Shown: piece after piece, positions 9,672 to 18,101 of the stretch
Layout: every line of letters starts with the position of its first letter
How positions within the stretch are numbered: position 1 is the stretch's first letter
DNA from: Chloracidobacterium sp.
GTDB taxonomy: Bacteria > Acidobacteriota > Blastocatellia > Pyrinomonadales > Pyrinomonadaceae
DNA length: 44,338 bases
Assembly (NCBI GenBank): GCA_016712045.1
Contig: JADJRV010000025.1
Location: 1-44,338 of the forward strand
Direction: 5' to 3'
Notes under the pieces: generated by a model
Databases searched by the model: none
What the model was told of the DNA's origin: nothing
Seen by the model: only the letters and a program-made list of their open reading frames with translations
Position numbers and translations under genes: made by a program

Positions 9672-9695
9672 CGGACGTGCGGTGAGCACAACAGA

Positions 9696-9724
9696 TTTTA
9701 TAATTAAGAGCCGGTTATCTCAAA
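9696..9724 (-). promoter_or_regulatory. Predicted sigma70-type promoter of the opp-pxp-nramp operon
   Basis: Read on the minus strand there is TTGAGA, a 17-base spacer and TAAAAT. Each hexamer matches the consensus at 5 of 6 positions, and the predicted start site lies about 20 bases before the oppB-type ATG at 9671. It sits in the 67-bp gap after the ubiE-type gene, so the pxp operon can be transcribed on its own. This is sequence inference only. Confidence 0.55.
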
Positions 9725-9738
9725 CTCAGCCCCTAATA

Positions 9739-10464
9739 CTATGCCTTTATGCCCGAATGGATGGCGGAGATGCCGCCGGTGAGATTTTGATATTTGACCG
9801 CAGAAAAGCCCGCTTTTTCCATCATCGCGACTAGCGTTTTCTGCTCGGGAAACTTAGAAACGCTGTCCGGCAGATACTCATAAGCCCCGCGTGAACCGCT
9901 AACAAGCCCGCCGATACGAGGCAGAACGCGCCCGAAATAAAAATGATAGAGTTGGCGAAAACCGGGCAGAGGTGGATGTGAGCACTCGAGAATGACGAGC
10001 GTGCCGCCGGGTTTTAGGATGCGGTTTAGCTCTTTCAGGCCGTTGTCGTAATTTGGCAGATTTCTGAGTCCAAAGGCGATCGTTACCGCGTCAAAACTAT
10101 TATCCGCAAAAGAAAGCTGCATCGCATCAGCCTCCACATACGGGATGGCCGTCTTTACACCGCCATTTTTTTCCTGTGCCACGGCAAGCATTGGACGACA
10201 AAAATCAGTGCCGATGACGCTTGCTTTGCCGTTCTGAGCAAACTCAAGCGACAGATCGCCGGTGCCGCAGGCGACATCGAGGACTAAAGCACTTTCATCG
10301 TCAAGAATAGGCTGGAGCAAATTACGCACTTTCCGCCGCCAGCGTTTGTCGATATTGAGCGAGAGGACGTGATTAAGCAGGTCGTATCGCCCGGCGATAC
10401 CAGCGAACATCTCCTTGACGGCGTGCGAGTGTGCCGCTTCTTTTGCGTCTGTCGGTGCGAGCAT
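9739..10464 (-). CDS. ubiE: Demethylmenaquinone/ubiquinone C-methyltransferase (UbiE/MenG family)
   Basis: The intact 241-residue SAM-dependent methyltransferase has the UbiE-family N-terminus FAGIAGRYDLLNHVLSLNIDKRWRR, SAM motif I VLDVACGTGDLSLEFA, IGTDFCRPML, AFGLRNLPNYDNGLKELNRILKPGG and the family-specific end GGISAIHSGIKA. It performs the C-methylation step of menaquinone or ubiquinone synthesis. In this lineage menaquinone (MenG) is the more likely substrate, by inference. The start is 4 bp downstream of the M16-like gene stop, so the two are probably cotranscribed. Confidence 0.92.
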   Translation of the reverse strand: MLAPTDAKEAAHSHAVKEMFAGIAGRYDLLNHVLSLNIDKRWRRKVRNLLQPILDDESALVLDVACGTGDLSLEFAQNGKASVIGTDFCRPMLAVAQEKNGGVKTAIPYVEADAMQLSFADNSFDAVTIAFGLRNLPNYDNGLKELNRILKPGGTLVILECSHPPLPGFRQLYHFYFGRVLPRIGGLVSGSRGAYEYLPDSVSKFPEQKTLVAMMEKAGFSAVKYQNLTGGISAIHSGIKA

Positions 10465-10468
10465 TTTT

Positions 10469-11755
10469 TTAGTTAGCGGGGGTATTTACGAGCACGGATA
10501 CGAGCGGCGAGGTTCTTGCCTTTTCGGCATAGCTGCGGACTTCGTCAAACGAAAGCTTTTCAAAAATCATCCTGTCGGCATCGACCGAGGTTAGTTTATA
10601 AGTGTCGAGATCAAGCCAAAATTGCTCGATGGAGCGTTTTGACCATTCAGCAGAAACCGCAGATCTTGCGGCTTGAAATTCAGCTTCGGTGATTGGATCA
10701 GTCAAAGCTTTAGGAACAAGTTCGCTGGCCTCGATCTGTCCGTTTTTGCTACCTGCCTCATTCTTGCCTATGGCAAGTCCGATAACGATCGTTCCCGGTT
10801 GCGTGTGCGGCTCATTTCTCACAAAAACATCATTTGCGTGAGCGGACGGAACGCGGGCCTTGAGCCGCGTTTCCAAAATATTCGAAAATACCATCGACGC
10901 GGCTAGATCTTTGCTGTTACGCGCGACTCCACGCATCGCCATGCGGATAGCTGCAACATCTATATTGGGCGATGCGACGATCATCAGAGCGGTTGGCGGA
11001 TTTTCAGGCTGCGTAAAGGACGAAGGAACGCGTTTATCGGATTTGAGCCAGCTCCCAAAATATCGACGTATCGCCTTGTAACCCTGTGCACGGTCAAAGT
11101 TGCCGGATACCGTGATCGTCGCATTGTCAGCCGCGAGAAAACGCTGTTTGGCGTCGATCAGATCGGGAAACTCAAGCGACTGAACCGACGTGGTCGTACC
11201 AAGTATTGGCCGACCGTATGGAAAGCTACCGAGGAGCCGTCTGCCAACCGCACGGTCTGCAACATAAGCCGGATCGGCTTCGATAGTTTTTAACCTTGCG
11301 AGCAAAGCGGTTTTTAGCTTTGCGGTATTCTCTTTATCGATCGTGGGGTTTGCGACAGCGGTCGAAAGCGTTTCGAGCATCGAAAGATACTCCTCACCCG
11401 CTTTTGAAGAAGCATTTATCTGGATGTAGTCATAACCCGTAATGATCTCAAGGCTGCCGCCGAGGTCCTCCATAAAAAACTCGCGGGCAGCTTCGTTTGG
11501 GAAAATATTATCGGCAAGCAACTGCATCACGCCCTCCTTGCCCTGCGGGTCAAACGCCGCTCCTGAATGTATCCGCAGCCTTACCGTTACCTTGTCGGCT
11601 TTTGGGTCGCCCCAGAGCAAAACCTTGAGACCGTTGAGCAGCTTTTCCTGTTTGGGGGCGGACTGGGCGGCAGATTCGCTTGTGGTAAAAAGGACGGCCC
11701 CGGCAAAGATTGCGGCAACAAAGACAACTTTCTTGAATAAATTAATATTTTTCAT
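10469..11755 (-). CDS. Secreted M16 (pitrilysin/insulinase) family protein without HxxEH
   Basis: The 428-residue product has a signal peptide (KKVVFVAAIFAGAVLFTTSESAAQ) followed by an M16 domain: LLNGLKVLLWGDPKADKVTVRLRIHSGAAFDPQGKEGVMQLLADNIFP. The position that normally carries the zinc-binding HxxEH reads GVMQLLADN, so this copy should not be a peptidase. The second half retains the M16 fold (NATITVSGNFDRAQGYKAIRRYFGSW). Such inactive members usually pair with an active M16 subunit or act in binding; the partner could be the product at 39144. The start at 11755 is chosen because it gives a clean signal peptide, rather than the in-frame ATG at 11788. Confidence 0.85.
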   Translation of the reverse strand: MKNINLFKKVVFVAAIFAGAVLFTTSESAAQSAPKQEKLLNGLKVLLWGDPKADKVTVRLRIHSGAAFDPQGKEGVMQLLADNIFPNEAAREFFMEDLGGSLEIITGYDYIQINASSKAGEEYLSMLETLSTAVANPTIDKENTAKLKTALLARLKTIEADPAYVADRAVGRRLLGSFPYGRPILGTTTSVQSLEFPDLIDAKQRFLAADNATITVSGNFDRAQGYKAIRRYFGSWLKSDKRVPSSFTQPENPPTALMIVASPNIDVAAIRMAMRGVARNSKDLAASMVFSNILETRLKARVPSAHANDVFVRNEPHTQPGTIVIGLAIGKNEAGSKNGQIEASELVPKALTDPITEAEFQAARSAVSAEWSKRSIEQFWLDLDTYKLTSVDADRMIFEKLSFDEVRSYAEKARTSPLVSVLVNTPAN

Positions 11756-12051
11756 CGTATAGCTACCTGAGCAACAGAGACGCAACACAGATTAGTTGCC
11801 TTAACAGTGCCTAATGTTTGCCGCACCTATTAAATGAAACAAAAACGCACTCGTTTCACAAATGAAAATTTTAAGAGCGTAATGGGCATCGCGTCAAACG
11901 GATGATGCATCTATGACAATTGAGAATCTCCGCACGTGGAAATATCGCGGGAATTTTGTTGAAAAAACGCTTAACTTCTGAAATAAACGCGATATAATCG
12001 TTTTATCACTATGTCGCTCACAATGTAGAGCGTGATAATGAGAGGCTGAAG
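11756..12051. promoter_or_regulatory. Divergent intergenic region with a predicted promoter for the zinc-ribbon/TonB gene
   Basis: This 296-bp gap separates the M16-like gene (minus) from the TonB-type gene (plus). On the plus strand TTAACT (11971-11976), a 16-base spacer and a perfect TATAAT (11993-11998) give a good promoter. The leader then holds a small hairpin (GCTC 12016-12019 with GAGC 12028-12031, outer arms ATCAC 12005-12009 and GTGAT 12032-12036) and an AGAGG ribosome-binding site near 12040. A TGAAAC/GTTTCA inverted repeat spans 11835-11858. No gene was seen. Confidence 0.5.
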
Positions 12052-13398
12052 ATGGGAAAAATTGTTAAATATTGCGGTTCGTGTGACGAGGGCTTTGCCG
12101 AGAAATTTGGGTTTTGTCCAAATTGCGGCGCGGGCCTACAGGCATTTGAGATGAATCCGGTCGAGGCAAAGTCCACAGCCGAGGCTGTCGCTCAGCCTCC
12201 GATGCCGGTGATCCTCGAAGCTCCGGTCGCTGCAGAGGCAGCTCCGGTCGCCGAGGTGTTTGAGGAGCCGGTTCCATTCGAAGAGCCTGTCGCGATCGAA
12301 GAACCAGTCGTAGCCGCAGCGGAGCCTGAGGTCTTAGCTGCTGAGCCTGAGATCGTGCCAGAAGTTGCCGAGCCGGTTGTCGAAGCCGTTGCTCCCAAAG
12401 CGATTCCGGTGGCGGCACCTGTTTATACTCAGCCAACTACGGTCGATGTTGACCGCAAACCAGTTTCTCTGTCAGACGAACGCGACAAGGCGATTAACGA
12501 AGGCGGTTTTTACGTAACAGTTATCGAAGAAAAAAATGCCGGCCAGCGCAGTGCGTTGCTACTCGGCTCGACCGTATTTATTCTCATACTTGCTCTTGGT
12601 TCGACAGTATTCTCACTTTTCCAAAAAGATATTGGTATCGGTGCGATCGGTGACGAAAACTCTCTTGCGAGCCTGATCGACGAAGTGCCGATGATCACCG
12701 AAGAAGAGAAACAGCAGGAAAAGGATAAAAACGCGGGCGGCGGCGGCGGCGGCGGCCGTGAAGAAGAGGAAACGACCAAAGGCGATCTGGCTAACCAGAC
12801 ACCTAATCCACAGCGTCCTCCGCAAGCAATACCTCGCATGGAGAACCCATCGCTTGTTTTGCCTCCCGCTTCGACGCAAGGCAACAAACAGTTCGAGCAA
12901 AAGTACGACCGGTTTGGCGATCCCAACGGTAGGTTTACCAATTTTAATAATGGTACAGGCTCGGGCGGCGGCCAGGGCAGCGGCAGTGGAACCGGCCAGG
13001 GCAGTGGTGTCGGAACCGGTGCCGGATCAGGAAGCGGTTCGGGCTATGGTAGCGGACTGGGTAACGGTAACGGCAGCGGAACCGGCGATGGTGACGGCGG
13101 CGGCGGCCCTCCTCCGAGAGCGGTCGGCGTGACGCAGGGTATCAAGATACTCTCAAAGCCGCGTCCGGGCTACACGGATTCTGCACGTCAGAACAATATT
13201 ACTGGAACCGTGATACTTAGGGTTACGTTTCTTGCATCGGGACAGGTCGGCAGTATCTCACCGGTCAAGGGACTGGGTAACGGGCTGACCGAACAGGCGA
13301 TCGCGGCGGCACGCCGTATCAGCTTTGAACCGGCTAAGACCAATGGCGTACCTCAGTCTGTAACCAAACAGCTCGAATATACATTCTCGATCTACTAA
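12052..13398 (+). CDS. TonB-family protein with N-terminal zinc ribbon
   Basis: The 448-residue protein combines, in order, a zinc ribbon (Cys8, Cys11, Cys22, Cys25: YCGSCDEG...FCPNCGAG), a Pro/Glu/Ala/Val-rich region (about 35-130), one membrane helix (about 168-190), an acidic and Gly7 linker, a long Gly/Ser-rich spacer (about 305-355), and a C-terminal TonB domain (KPRPGYTDSARQNNITGTVILRVTFLASGQV through ISFEPA...VTKQLEYTFSIY). TonB C-domains contact outer-membrane transporters and pass on proton-motive energy. The zinc ribbon would be cytoplasmic. The ATG at 12052 follows an AGAGG site and lies downstream of a good promoter. The gene is monocistronic and closed by a terminator. No exbB/exbD is nearby, so the energising partner is unknown. 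Confidence 0.88.
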   Translation: MGKIVKYCGSCDEGFAEKFGFCPNCGAGLQAFEMNPVEAKSTAEAVAQPPMPVILEAPVAAEAAPVAEVFEEPVPFEEPVAIEEPVVAAAEPEVLAAEPEIVPEVAEPVVEAVAPKAIPVAAPVYTQPTTVDVDRKPVSLSDERDKAINEGGFYVTVIEEKNAGQRSALLLGSTVFILILALGSTVFSLFQKDIGIGAIGDENSLASLIDEVPMITEEEKQQEKDKNAGGGGGGGREEEETTKGDLANQTPNPQRPPQAIPRMENPSLVLPPASTQGNKQFEQKYDRFGDPNGRFTNFNNGTGSGGGQGSGSGTGQGSGVGTGAGSGSGSGYGSGLGNGNGSGTGDGDGGGGPPPRAVGVTQGIKILSKPRPGYTDSARQNNITGTVILRVTFLASGQVGSISPVKGLGNGLTEQAIAAARRISFEPAKTNGVPQSVTKQLEYTFSIY

Positions 13399-13430
13399 GT
13401 CATAACCGCCTGGTAAGCGGCAATTAAAAA

Positions 13431-13458
13431 GGCGAGCCTTTCGAGGCTCGCTTTTTTT
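13431..13458 (+). terminator. Rho-independent terminator after the TonB-type gene, probably bidirectional
   Basis: A perfect 8-bp stem (GCGAGCCT / AGGCTCGC) with a TTCG tetraloop is followed by T7. An A5 run on the other side gives a short U-tail for the convergent gene on the minus strand ending at 13462. Confidence 0.9.
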
Positions 13459-13461
13459 GTG

Positions 13462-13731
13462 TTAGATAAAGACGATCGATTGCGATGTTGGTATCTCAAA
13501 CCGTTTGCGGCAGCGAATATTGCTACACATCAGCATATCGTCGACGCGAACCATGTAGTCGCGGGATTTCTGAAATTGAGACCTATCTTGCTCGTTGCGA
13601 GTGTTGACGTTTTTCTTCTTGGTCCGCTTTAGCCAGCGAACGTCGTAATCTGCACGCTCGCGGCAATGCGGACACGAAAAGCTCGCCTTTTTTACCTCTT
13701 GCCGCTCATCAAATATATCGCGTTCATTCAT
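13462..13731 (-). CDS. Small zinc-ribbon-like hypothetical protein
   Basis: The 89-residue, basic, charged protein has two cysteine pairs, Cys20/Cys23 (SCPHCRE) and Cys69/Cys74 (MCSNIRCRKRFE), spaced as in a zinc ribbon split by a Lys/Arg-rich insert (KRTKKKNVNTRNEQDR). I do not recognise a named family. The end (IPTSQSIVFI) is short and hydrophobic. It lies 40 bp downstream of the DUF971 gene in the same orientation and may be the last gene of that operon, ending at the shared terminator. A nucleic-acid or protein-binding role is possible but not shown. Confidence 0.7.
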   Translation of the reverse strand: MNERDIFDERQEVKKASFSCPHCRERADYDVRWLKRTKKKNVNTRNEQDRSQFQKSRDYMVRVDDMLMCSNIRCRKRFEIPTSQSIVFI

Positions 13732-13771
13732 AGAGCTATTATAACCGCAGTTGCGACGAGTCGGTCGATTT

Positions 13772-14059
13772 TTATTTGAGTTTATTCAGATACTCAAAGC
13801 TAAAGATCCCCGTGTCGTGGTTGTCAGCGAACACAAAATTCAACGCATACCGGCCGACGATGGACATGGCGGTGAAAGTAAGATCGTCGGTGATCTGCTG
13901 TTCGTCGAGGATCTTTTCACCGGTCCATTCGTCGCGGCAGCTTGCACAGGGGCAGACGCGGCGAAGCTCAGCTGCGGTATATTTTGACTCGCTCTCGTCC
14001 GACCATTTAATCGCGAGAAGGCTGTCCGATTCTTCGACAATTTGTAGGGGCTGTATCAT
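13772..14059 (-). CDS. DUF971 / GBBH-like N-terminal domain protein
   Basis: The 95-residue protein matches the stand-alone DUF971 family. It has the central LAIKWSDESESKYTAAELRRVCPCASCRDEW, a short variable loop, then VGRYALNFVFADNHDTGIFSFEYL. The CPCASC cysteine cluster and the HDTGIF motif are typical; in gamma-butyrobetaine hydroxylases the same domain binds zinc. Stand-alone members have been associated with Fe-S cluster or Mrp/ApbC-type functions, but the role here is unassigned. It overlaps the bacilliredoxin-like gene by 4 bp (ATGA), suggesting translational coupling and possibly a shared redox or Fe-S role. Confidence 0.85.
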   Translation of the reverse strand: MIQPLQIVEESDSLLAIKWSDESESKYTAAELRRVCPCASCRDEWTGEKILDEQQITDDLTFTAMSIVGRYALNFVFADNHDTGIFSFEYLNKLK

Positions 14060-14379
14060 TTGAGGTGTTTGGCGATCTCGTCCGGATCGATGCCGTAATG
14101 GGTGGCGTGATAGATGGGTTTGCCGTCTTTTAGTACAAACGCCTGCGGCGAAGCGTGACGGACGCCAAGCCTTTCTGCAACGGCATTTGAAACGTCGCGG
14201 TCGTATTGGACGACGAGGATATTGATGTCGCCGTCAATGTCATTAAGTTGTTCAAGAATGTGAGCACTGATGCCGCAAGTGTCGCTATGTTTGAAAATAA
14301 ACACACGCCTGTCGGATGACCCGGCAATCAGTGCATCGAGCTTGTCGATAGTGTCGAGGTTGATAAATGTAAGCGGCAT
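14056..14379 (-). CDS. Monothiol bacilliredoxin-like protein (YtxJ/BrxC family)
   Basis: The 107-residue thioredoxin-fold protein carries VFIFKHSDTCGISAHILEQL with a single active-site cysteine (Cys35) in TCGIS, the pattern of YtxJ/BrxC. It also has the conserved LGVRHASPQAFVLKDGKPIYHATHYGI (cis-Pro loop). In Firmicutes this family removes bacillithiol from S-bacillithiolated proteins. Its presence suggests the host uses bacillithiol or a related low-molecular-weight thiol, but no bshABC gene is in the window. Its start directly abuts the preceding membrane protein gene, and its end overlaps DUF971. Confidence 0.85.
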   Translation of the reverse strand: MPLTFINLDTIDKLDALIAGSSDRRVFIFKHSDTCGISAHILEQLNDIDGDINILVVQYDRDVSNAVAERLGVRHASPQAFVLKDGKPIYHATHYGIDPDEIAKHLK

Positions 14380-15081
14380 TTATTGTAAATGTGGGTCGTT
14401 TGGATTGCGAGGAAAGACCTTGCGATATGCGACGACGTTGGTTGCAGTGATGATCGGGATCATTAGGTAAAGGCCGACGCAAAACGCCAGTTCGCCGACG
14501 AGAGCCATTAGAAAATTTAATCCGATCAGGCCGCCGATGCCGGGGATATTTTTCATCACCGCACGGGCACTCAGCTTTACCGAATCCCAACTCGAAATGC
14601 CGCGATCGACTATCAAAGGAAAGCAAAATATTAGCAACGAATGGATGCTGATCATTATCACGGCGACAATGATGTCGATGATGAATCCCACGATGAACGT
14701 GCCAAGTATCGTGCCGCCATCGGCGTTATTTCCCATTATCGCCGCCGTAATTATCGGCAGATAAATTGTGACGAACAAGATAATGATCCAAATAACCATT
14801 GGAACAACGATCAACACAGTGACGAGCAGGCTCGGCCCAAAAAACTTAAAACCTACCCAAAGATCGTCAATGTTTGCTTTGCCGCGTCCGTCGATAACTT
14901 TGAGGTAGGCGTTAAAAATGCCGCAGATCATCGCCCCGATAAGGATGTACATCGATATACCGCCGATCATCGCTCCGACGATCGAGATCGCGAACAATAT
15001 CCAATAGTCGGCCTTGATCAGCGCCCAAGCCTCTTTTGCGCATTCGATCGGGTGTATTTGTCCGGTTGTAAATTCGTCCAT
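14380..15081 (-). CDS. Polytopic membrane protein of unknown function
   Basis: The 233-residue protein has a soluble N-terminus (MDEFTTGQIHPIECAKEAWALIKADYW) and about five or six membrane helices rich in Ile, Val and Gly. Examples are ILFAISIVGAMIGGISMYILIGAMICGI, LLVTVLIVVPMVIWIIILF and FIVGFIIDIIVAVIMISIHSLLIFCFPLI. The amphipathic stretch SSWDSVKLSARAVMKNIPGIGGLIGLN near the end is typical of the DUF975/GPDP-membrane-domain-like superfamily. The start at 15081 overlaps the glgP stop by one base (TAATG) and is preferred over the in-frame ATG at 15183, which lies inside glgP. Function is unknown. Confidence 0.75.
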   Translation of the reverse strand: MDEFTTGQIHPIECAKEAWALIKADYWILFAISIVGAMIGGISMYILIGAMICGIFNAYLKVIDGRGKANIDDLWVGFKFFGPSLLVTVLIVVPMVIWIIILFVTIYLPIITAAIMGNNADGGTILGTFIVGFIIDIIVAVIMISIHSLLIFCFPLIVDRGISSWDSVKLSARAVMKNIPGIGGLIGLNFLMALVGELAFCVGLYLMIPIITATNVVAYRKVFPRNPNDPHLQ

Positions 15082-17264
15082 TATTGGCCCTCGTATATCC
15101 TGTCGAGATAATCGGTCACCATGCGGTCGCTTGAAAATTGTGGTGTAAGCGTCGCGATCGAGTTTTTCATCCGCCGGATCCACTGGGTCGGCAGGCCGCT
15201 GTCGTCATGCGAATAATAGGCCGGAATGACTTGTGTTTCGAGCACGGAATACAGCGATTCGGCATCGCTTGCGTCCATCTGCTCATCCGAACCATCTGAC
15301 AGATCGCCGATCTCAAACCCATTCTCGCCGTTGTAACCCTCGATCCACCAGCCGTCGAGTATCGAAAAATTCAGGGCTCCGTTCATCGCCGCTTTCATTC
15401 CGCTCGTGCCGCTGGCCTCCATCGGGCGACGCGGGACGTTCATCCAGACATCGACGCCCTGAACGAGATATCGTGCGACCTCCTGGTCGTAATCTTCGAT
15501 AAACACGGCACGCCGCTGCCAGTTCGAATCGTGATTGATGCTCATCAATTCTTGCAAGATCGTTTTTGCAGTTCGGTCTTGCGGATGGGCCTTGCCGGCA
15601 AAGACAAACTGCACGGGTCGGTCGGCATCATCAACCATCTTGAGCAGTCGCGGCAGATCTGAAAATAGCAGGTCCCAGCGTTTGTAAGCGGCGACGCGGC
15701 GGGCAAATCCGATAGTCAGAATGTCGCGGGAAAACAGTCCCCGCGTGTTTTCGTGTTCGTGGATCGTATCCAATTCGCCGGTATTTTTTGCGGCCGTCCG
15801 CTCGCGGATAAATGCGATGAGCAAAGCCTTTAAGTCTTGGTGAGCATTCCAGATGTCCGTGTCGGGAATCGAATTTATCGCTTGCTCCCAGTCTCCGGAC
15901 CGCCGGACTATCTCGTGCCAGTTTTCGCCGATCGTTTTTGTGAAGAGATCTTGATAGAGGGGGGCGATCCATGTCGGGGCGTGTACGCCGTTGGTAACCG
16001 AAGTGATAGGCACGGCTCCGGCATCGGCAAGGTCGGGAAACATCTTGAGCCACAGCTCGCGTGAAACCTCGCCATGCTTTTCGCTGACGCCATTTGCCGA
16101 ACGGCACATACGGATCGCAAGCGGCGTCATGCCAAAATACTCGGTATCGTCAGCCAGATTTGAGCGGCCGAGAGCGAGAAATTCGCCGTTCGTGATCTTG
16201 AGCGACGCAATAAATTCTTCGCTAAAACATTCGCTCAAAACCTGCGGCGGAAATGAATCATTCCCGGCCGAGACCGGCGTGTGGGTAGTAAAAACGCATT
16301 GCGCTCGAACCTGTTCGACCGCACCGGCAAACGACGCGTCGGGGTTTGATTCGAGATATTCTTTCGCAAGTTCGAGCGTCGAAAATGCGGCGTGGCCTTC
16401 GTTCAGATGAAATACTGACGGAGCGATCCCTAGTTTTCTGAGCAATCGGACACCGCCGATACCCAAAACTTTTTCCTGCACGATACGCGTTTCCATATCG
16501 CCGCCGTACAGATGGCCGGTTATCAGGCGGTCAACGTCACTGTTTGTGGAAACATTGGTATCGAGCAAATAGAGTGAGATGCGCCCGACGCGGGCGAGCC
16601 AAGCCTGTGCGACGACCTCGCGGCCGCGTATGTGAACCGAAACGGTAATACGATCGCCGTCCGCATCGACGACCGGAGTCAGAGCAAGTTCGCTCTCAAA
16701 CACATCGTTATACGATTCCTGCTGCCAGCCGTCGTGGCTGATCTTTTGCCGAAAATAGCCAAAACGGTAAAGCAGCCCGACCGCCGTCAGCGGCAGATCG
16801 AGATCACTCGCCGATTTGAGATGGTCGCCGGCTAGAATGCCGAGGCCGCCGGAATAATTGGGCAGGGAATTATGAACGCCGTATTCGGCACAAAAATAAG
16901 CGAAGCGGTTGTCAGTCGTCGATTGTCGGTTGTGAGTGGAAAGATACCGTTCTTGTTTTTCTGCAAACGCGTGTAAACGGGTGATATAAGATGCATCGGC
17001 CGCCCGTTGATACAACCGCAGGCCGCTGATCTTTTTTCAGAAAACACGCGGGTTTTGTTCGCATTTATCCCATAGCTCAGGATCAAGATCGCGAAAAAGT
17101 GCTGCGCCCTCTGGTTGCCACGACCAATAGAAATTACGCGAAATGCCGTCGAGGGCCGCGAGCGGCTCAGGGAGACTGCGGTTAAATTCAAAATCGGTTC
17201 TGAATATCGGCTGGGTCTGTTGGGTTACTGCTTCTGTGGCGATATCGGTCGAGGCCTCCGTCAT
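15081..17264 (-). CDS. glgP: Alpha-glucan (glycogen/maltodextrin) phosphorylase, GT35, with an in-frame TGA
   Basis: Releases glucose-1-phosphate from alpha-1,4-glucans. The N-terminal 75 codons (17264 to 17040) encode FEFNRSLPEPLAALDGISRNFYWSW, then TGA at 17037-17039. The same frame continues KKISGLRLYQRAADASYITRLHAF for the rest of the enzyme. Conserved blocks include AYFCAEYGVHNSLPNYSGGLGILAGDHLK, VFHLNEGHAAF, TTHTPVSAGND and the PLP-lysine region MEASGTSGMKAAMNGALNFSILDGWW. The total is about 727 codons, as in the TIGR02094-type short family. The TGA can be explained by a lost C plus a gained A nearby (TTC-CTG-AAA-AAG). The stretch STHNRQSTTDNR just before AYFCAEYG is encoded by a heptamer repeat and looks like a lineage-specific insertion. 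Confidence 0.9.
16907..16934 (+). repeat. Four-unit heptanucleotide tandem repeat inside glgP
   Basis: The units GGTTGTC, AGTCGTC, GATTGTC and GGTTGTG follow each other without spacers (consensus RRTYGTC; on the coding strand GACRAYY). They encode part of STHNRQSTTDNR between the N-terminal region and the AYFCAEYG block of glycogen phosphorylase, where relatives have unrelated sequence. The repeat resembles short tandemly repeated heptamers usually found between genes. Confidence 0.6.
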
Positions 17265-17320
17265 AATTCGTTTTCGGGTAAGGAACGAATATAAACGATG
17301 AGACAGCCGTTATCAAACTT

Positions 17321-17991
17321 TCATTTGATCCGGCGGCATCGTCGGCTGGTCAGATGCCCGACCGGCATAAAACGGTAATGTGTCGCAACGATCAGGCCGA
17401 AGACGAAACCCGCAGCGGCCAAGAGCGCAGTTATCTTGAGGTGATTTGCAAAATTTCCCAGTCCAATCGCCCACCAGAGCACGCCCATACAATCCGCCAC
17501 GCGAAAGAGGCGGGAATCGAAAAACTGAGCCGAAATCTTCGCGGTGTGTCCTCCGGCTGCTGAAAATAATGGCTTTAGGCGGTCGTATTCCCATGCGACC
17601 AGGTACGTCGCGGCGAGCGTCATCAATATCGTATGACCCACGTTCCTTTGAACCCGACCGAGGCCGTCAGCACCGCGATATTTGCAATTATCGGTAGAAA
17701 CAATAATGCACCGATGTGCGAAGTTCTGGGTATGAGCAGCAAAATGGCTGCGATCATCTGGCCCCAGCCCAAAAACTCATAGTAGAAACCCGTTTGATAC
17801 AGAGCGTTGAAATAGTGTCCAACCGGGTTTGAATCCGGCAGCGAGGTGAACGGCTGATGGATGATCTTTGTATAACTCGGCGGGATAAAGCCGATGGCGA
17901 GCAAGCACCGCGTGAACGCTGTAAACAACTGGGTCCACCAACGCCGGGTAAAGGCAACGTGCAGATCGTCAAGTGTGTGTTCGAGCTTCAT
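17321..17991 (-). CDS. DoxX-like membrane protein (one apparent frameshift)
   Basis: The restored protein of about 223 residues has four or so helices. The first part (MKLEHTLDDLHVAFTRRWWTQLFTAFTRCLLAIGFIPPSYTKI...GFYYEFLGWGQMIAAILLLIPRTSHIGALLFLPIIANIAVLTASVGFKG) has the DoxX-like arrangement. The frame breaks at the GGG run near 17638; with one extra G it continues as TILMTLAATYLVAWEYDRLKPLF and LLAAAGFVFGLIVATHYRF. DoxX-family proteins are linked to thiol/redox and respiratory functions in some bacteria, but this subgroup is uncharacterised. It is divergent from mtnA. Confidence 0.7.
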
Positions 17992-18101
17992 GACTGGATA
18001 AACGGTAAAGTGGGTGAAAAAAGTTCCACGTTTCTTGAGTGCCGGCGATGATTTGCGTAAGATTTGAGTTTCGCGGCAAATCAGCTTTGGCCGATAACCA
18101 T

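Noticed and set aside
9264..9689. 141-codon minus-strand frame starting upstream of the OppB-type gene
   Set aside because: It reads the permease DNA in the wrong frame for most of its length; only the RDTKRYPSTIKLAIAAM part is genuine and belongs to oppB.
12065..13132. Open frames opposite and alongside the TonB-type gene
   Set aside because: Low-complexity Arg/Pro/Ala products arising from the repetitive coding strand.
17037..17039. TGA in glgP as a selenocysteine codon
   Set aside because: Glycogen phosphorylases have no selenocysteine at this position, no bacterial SECIS-like hairpin was recognised after it, and a pair of nearby indels explains it more simply.
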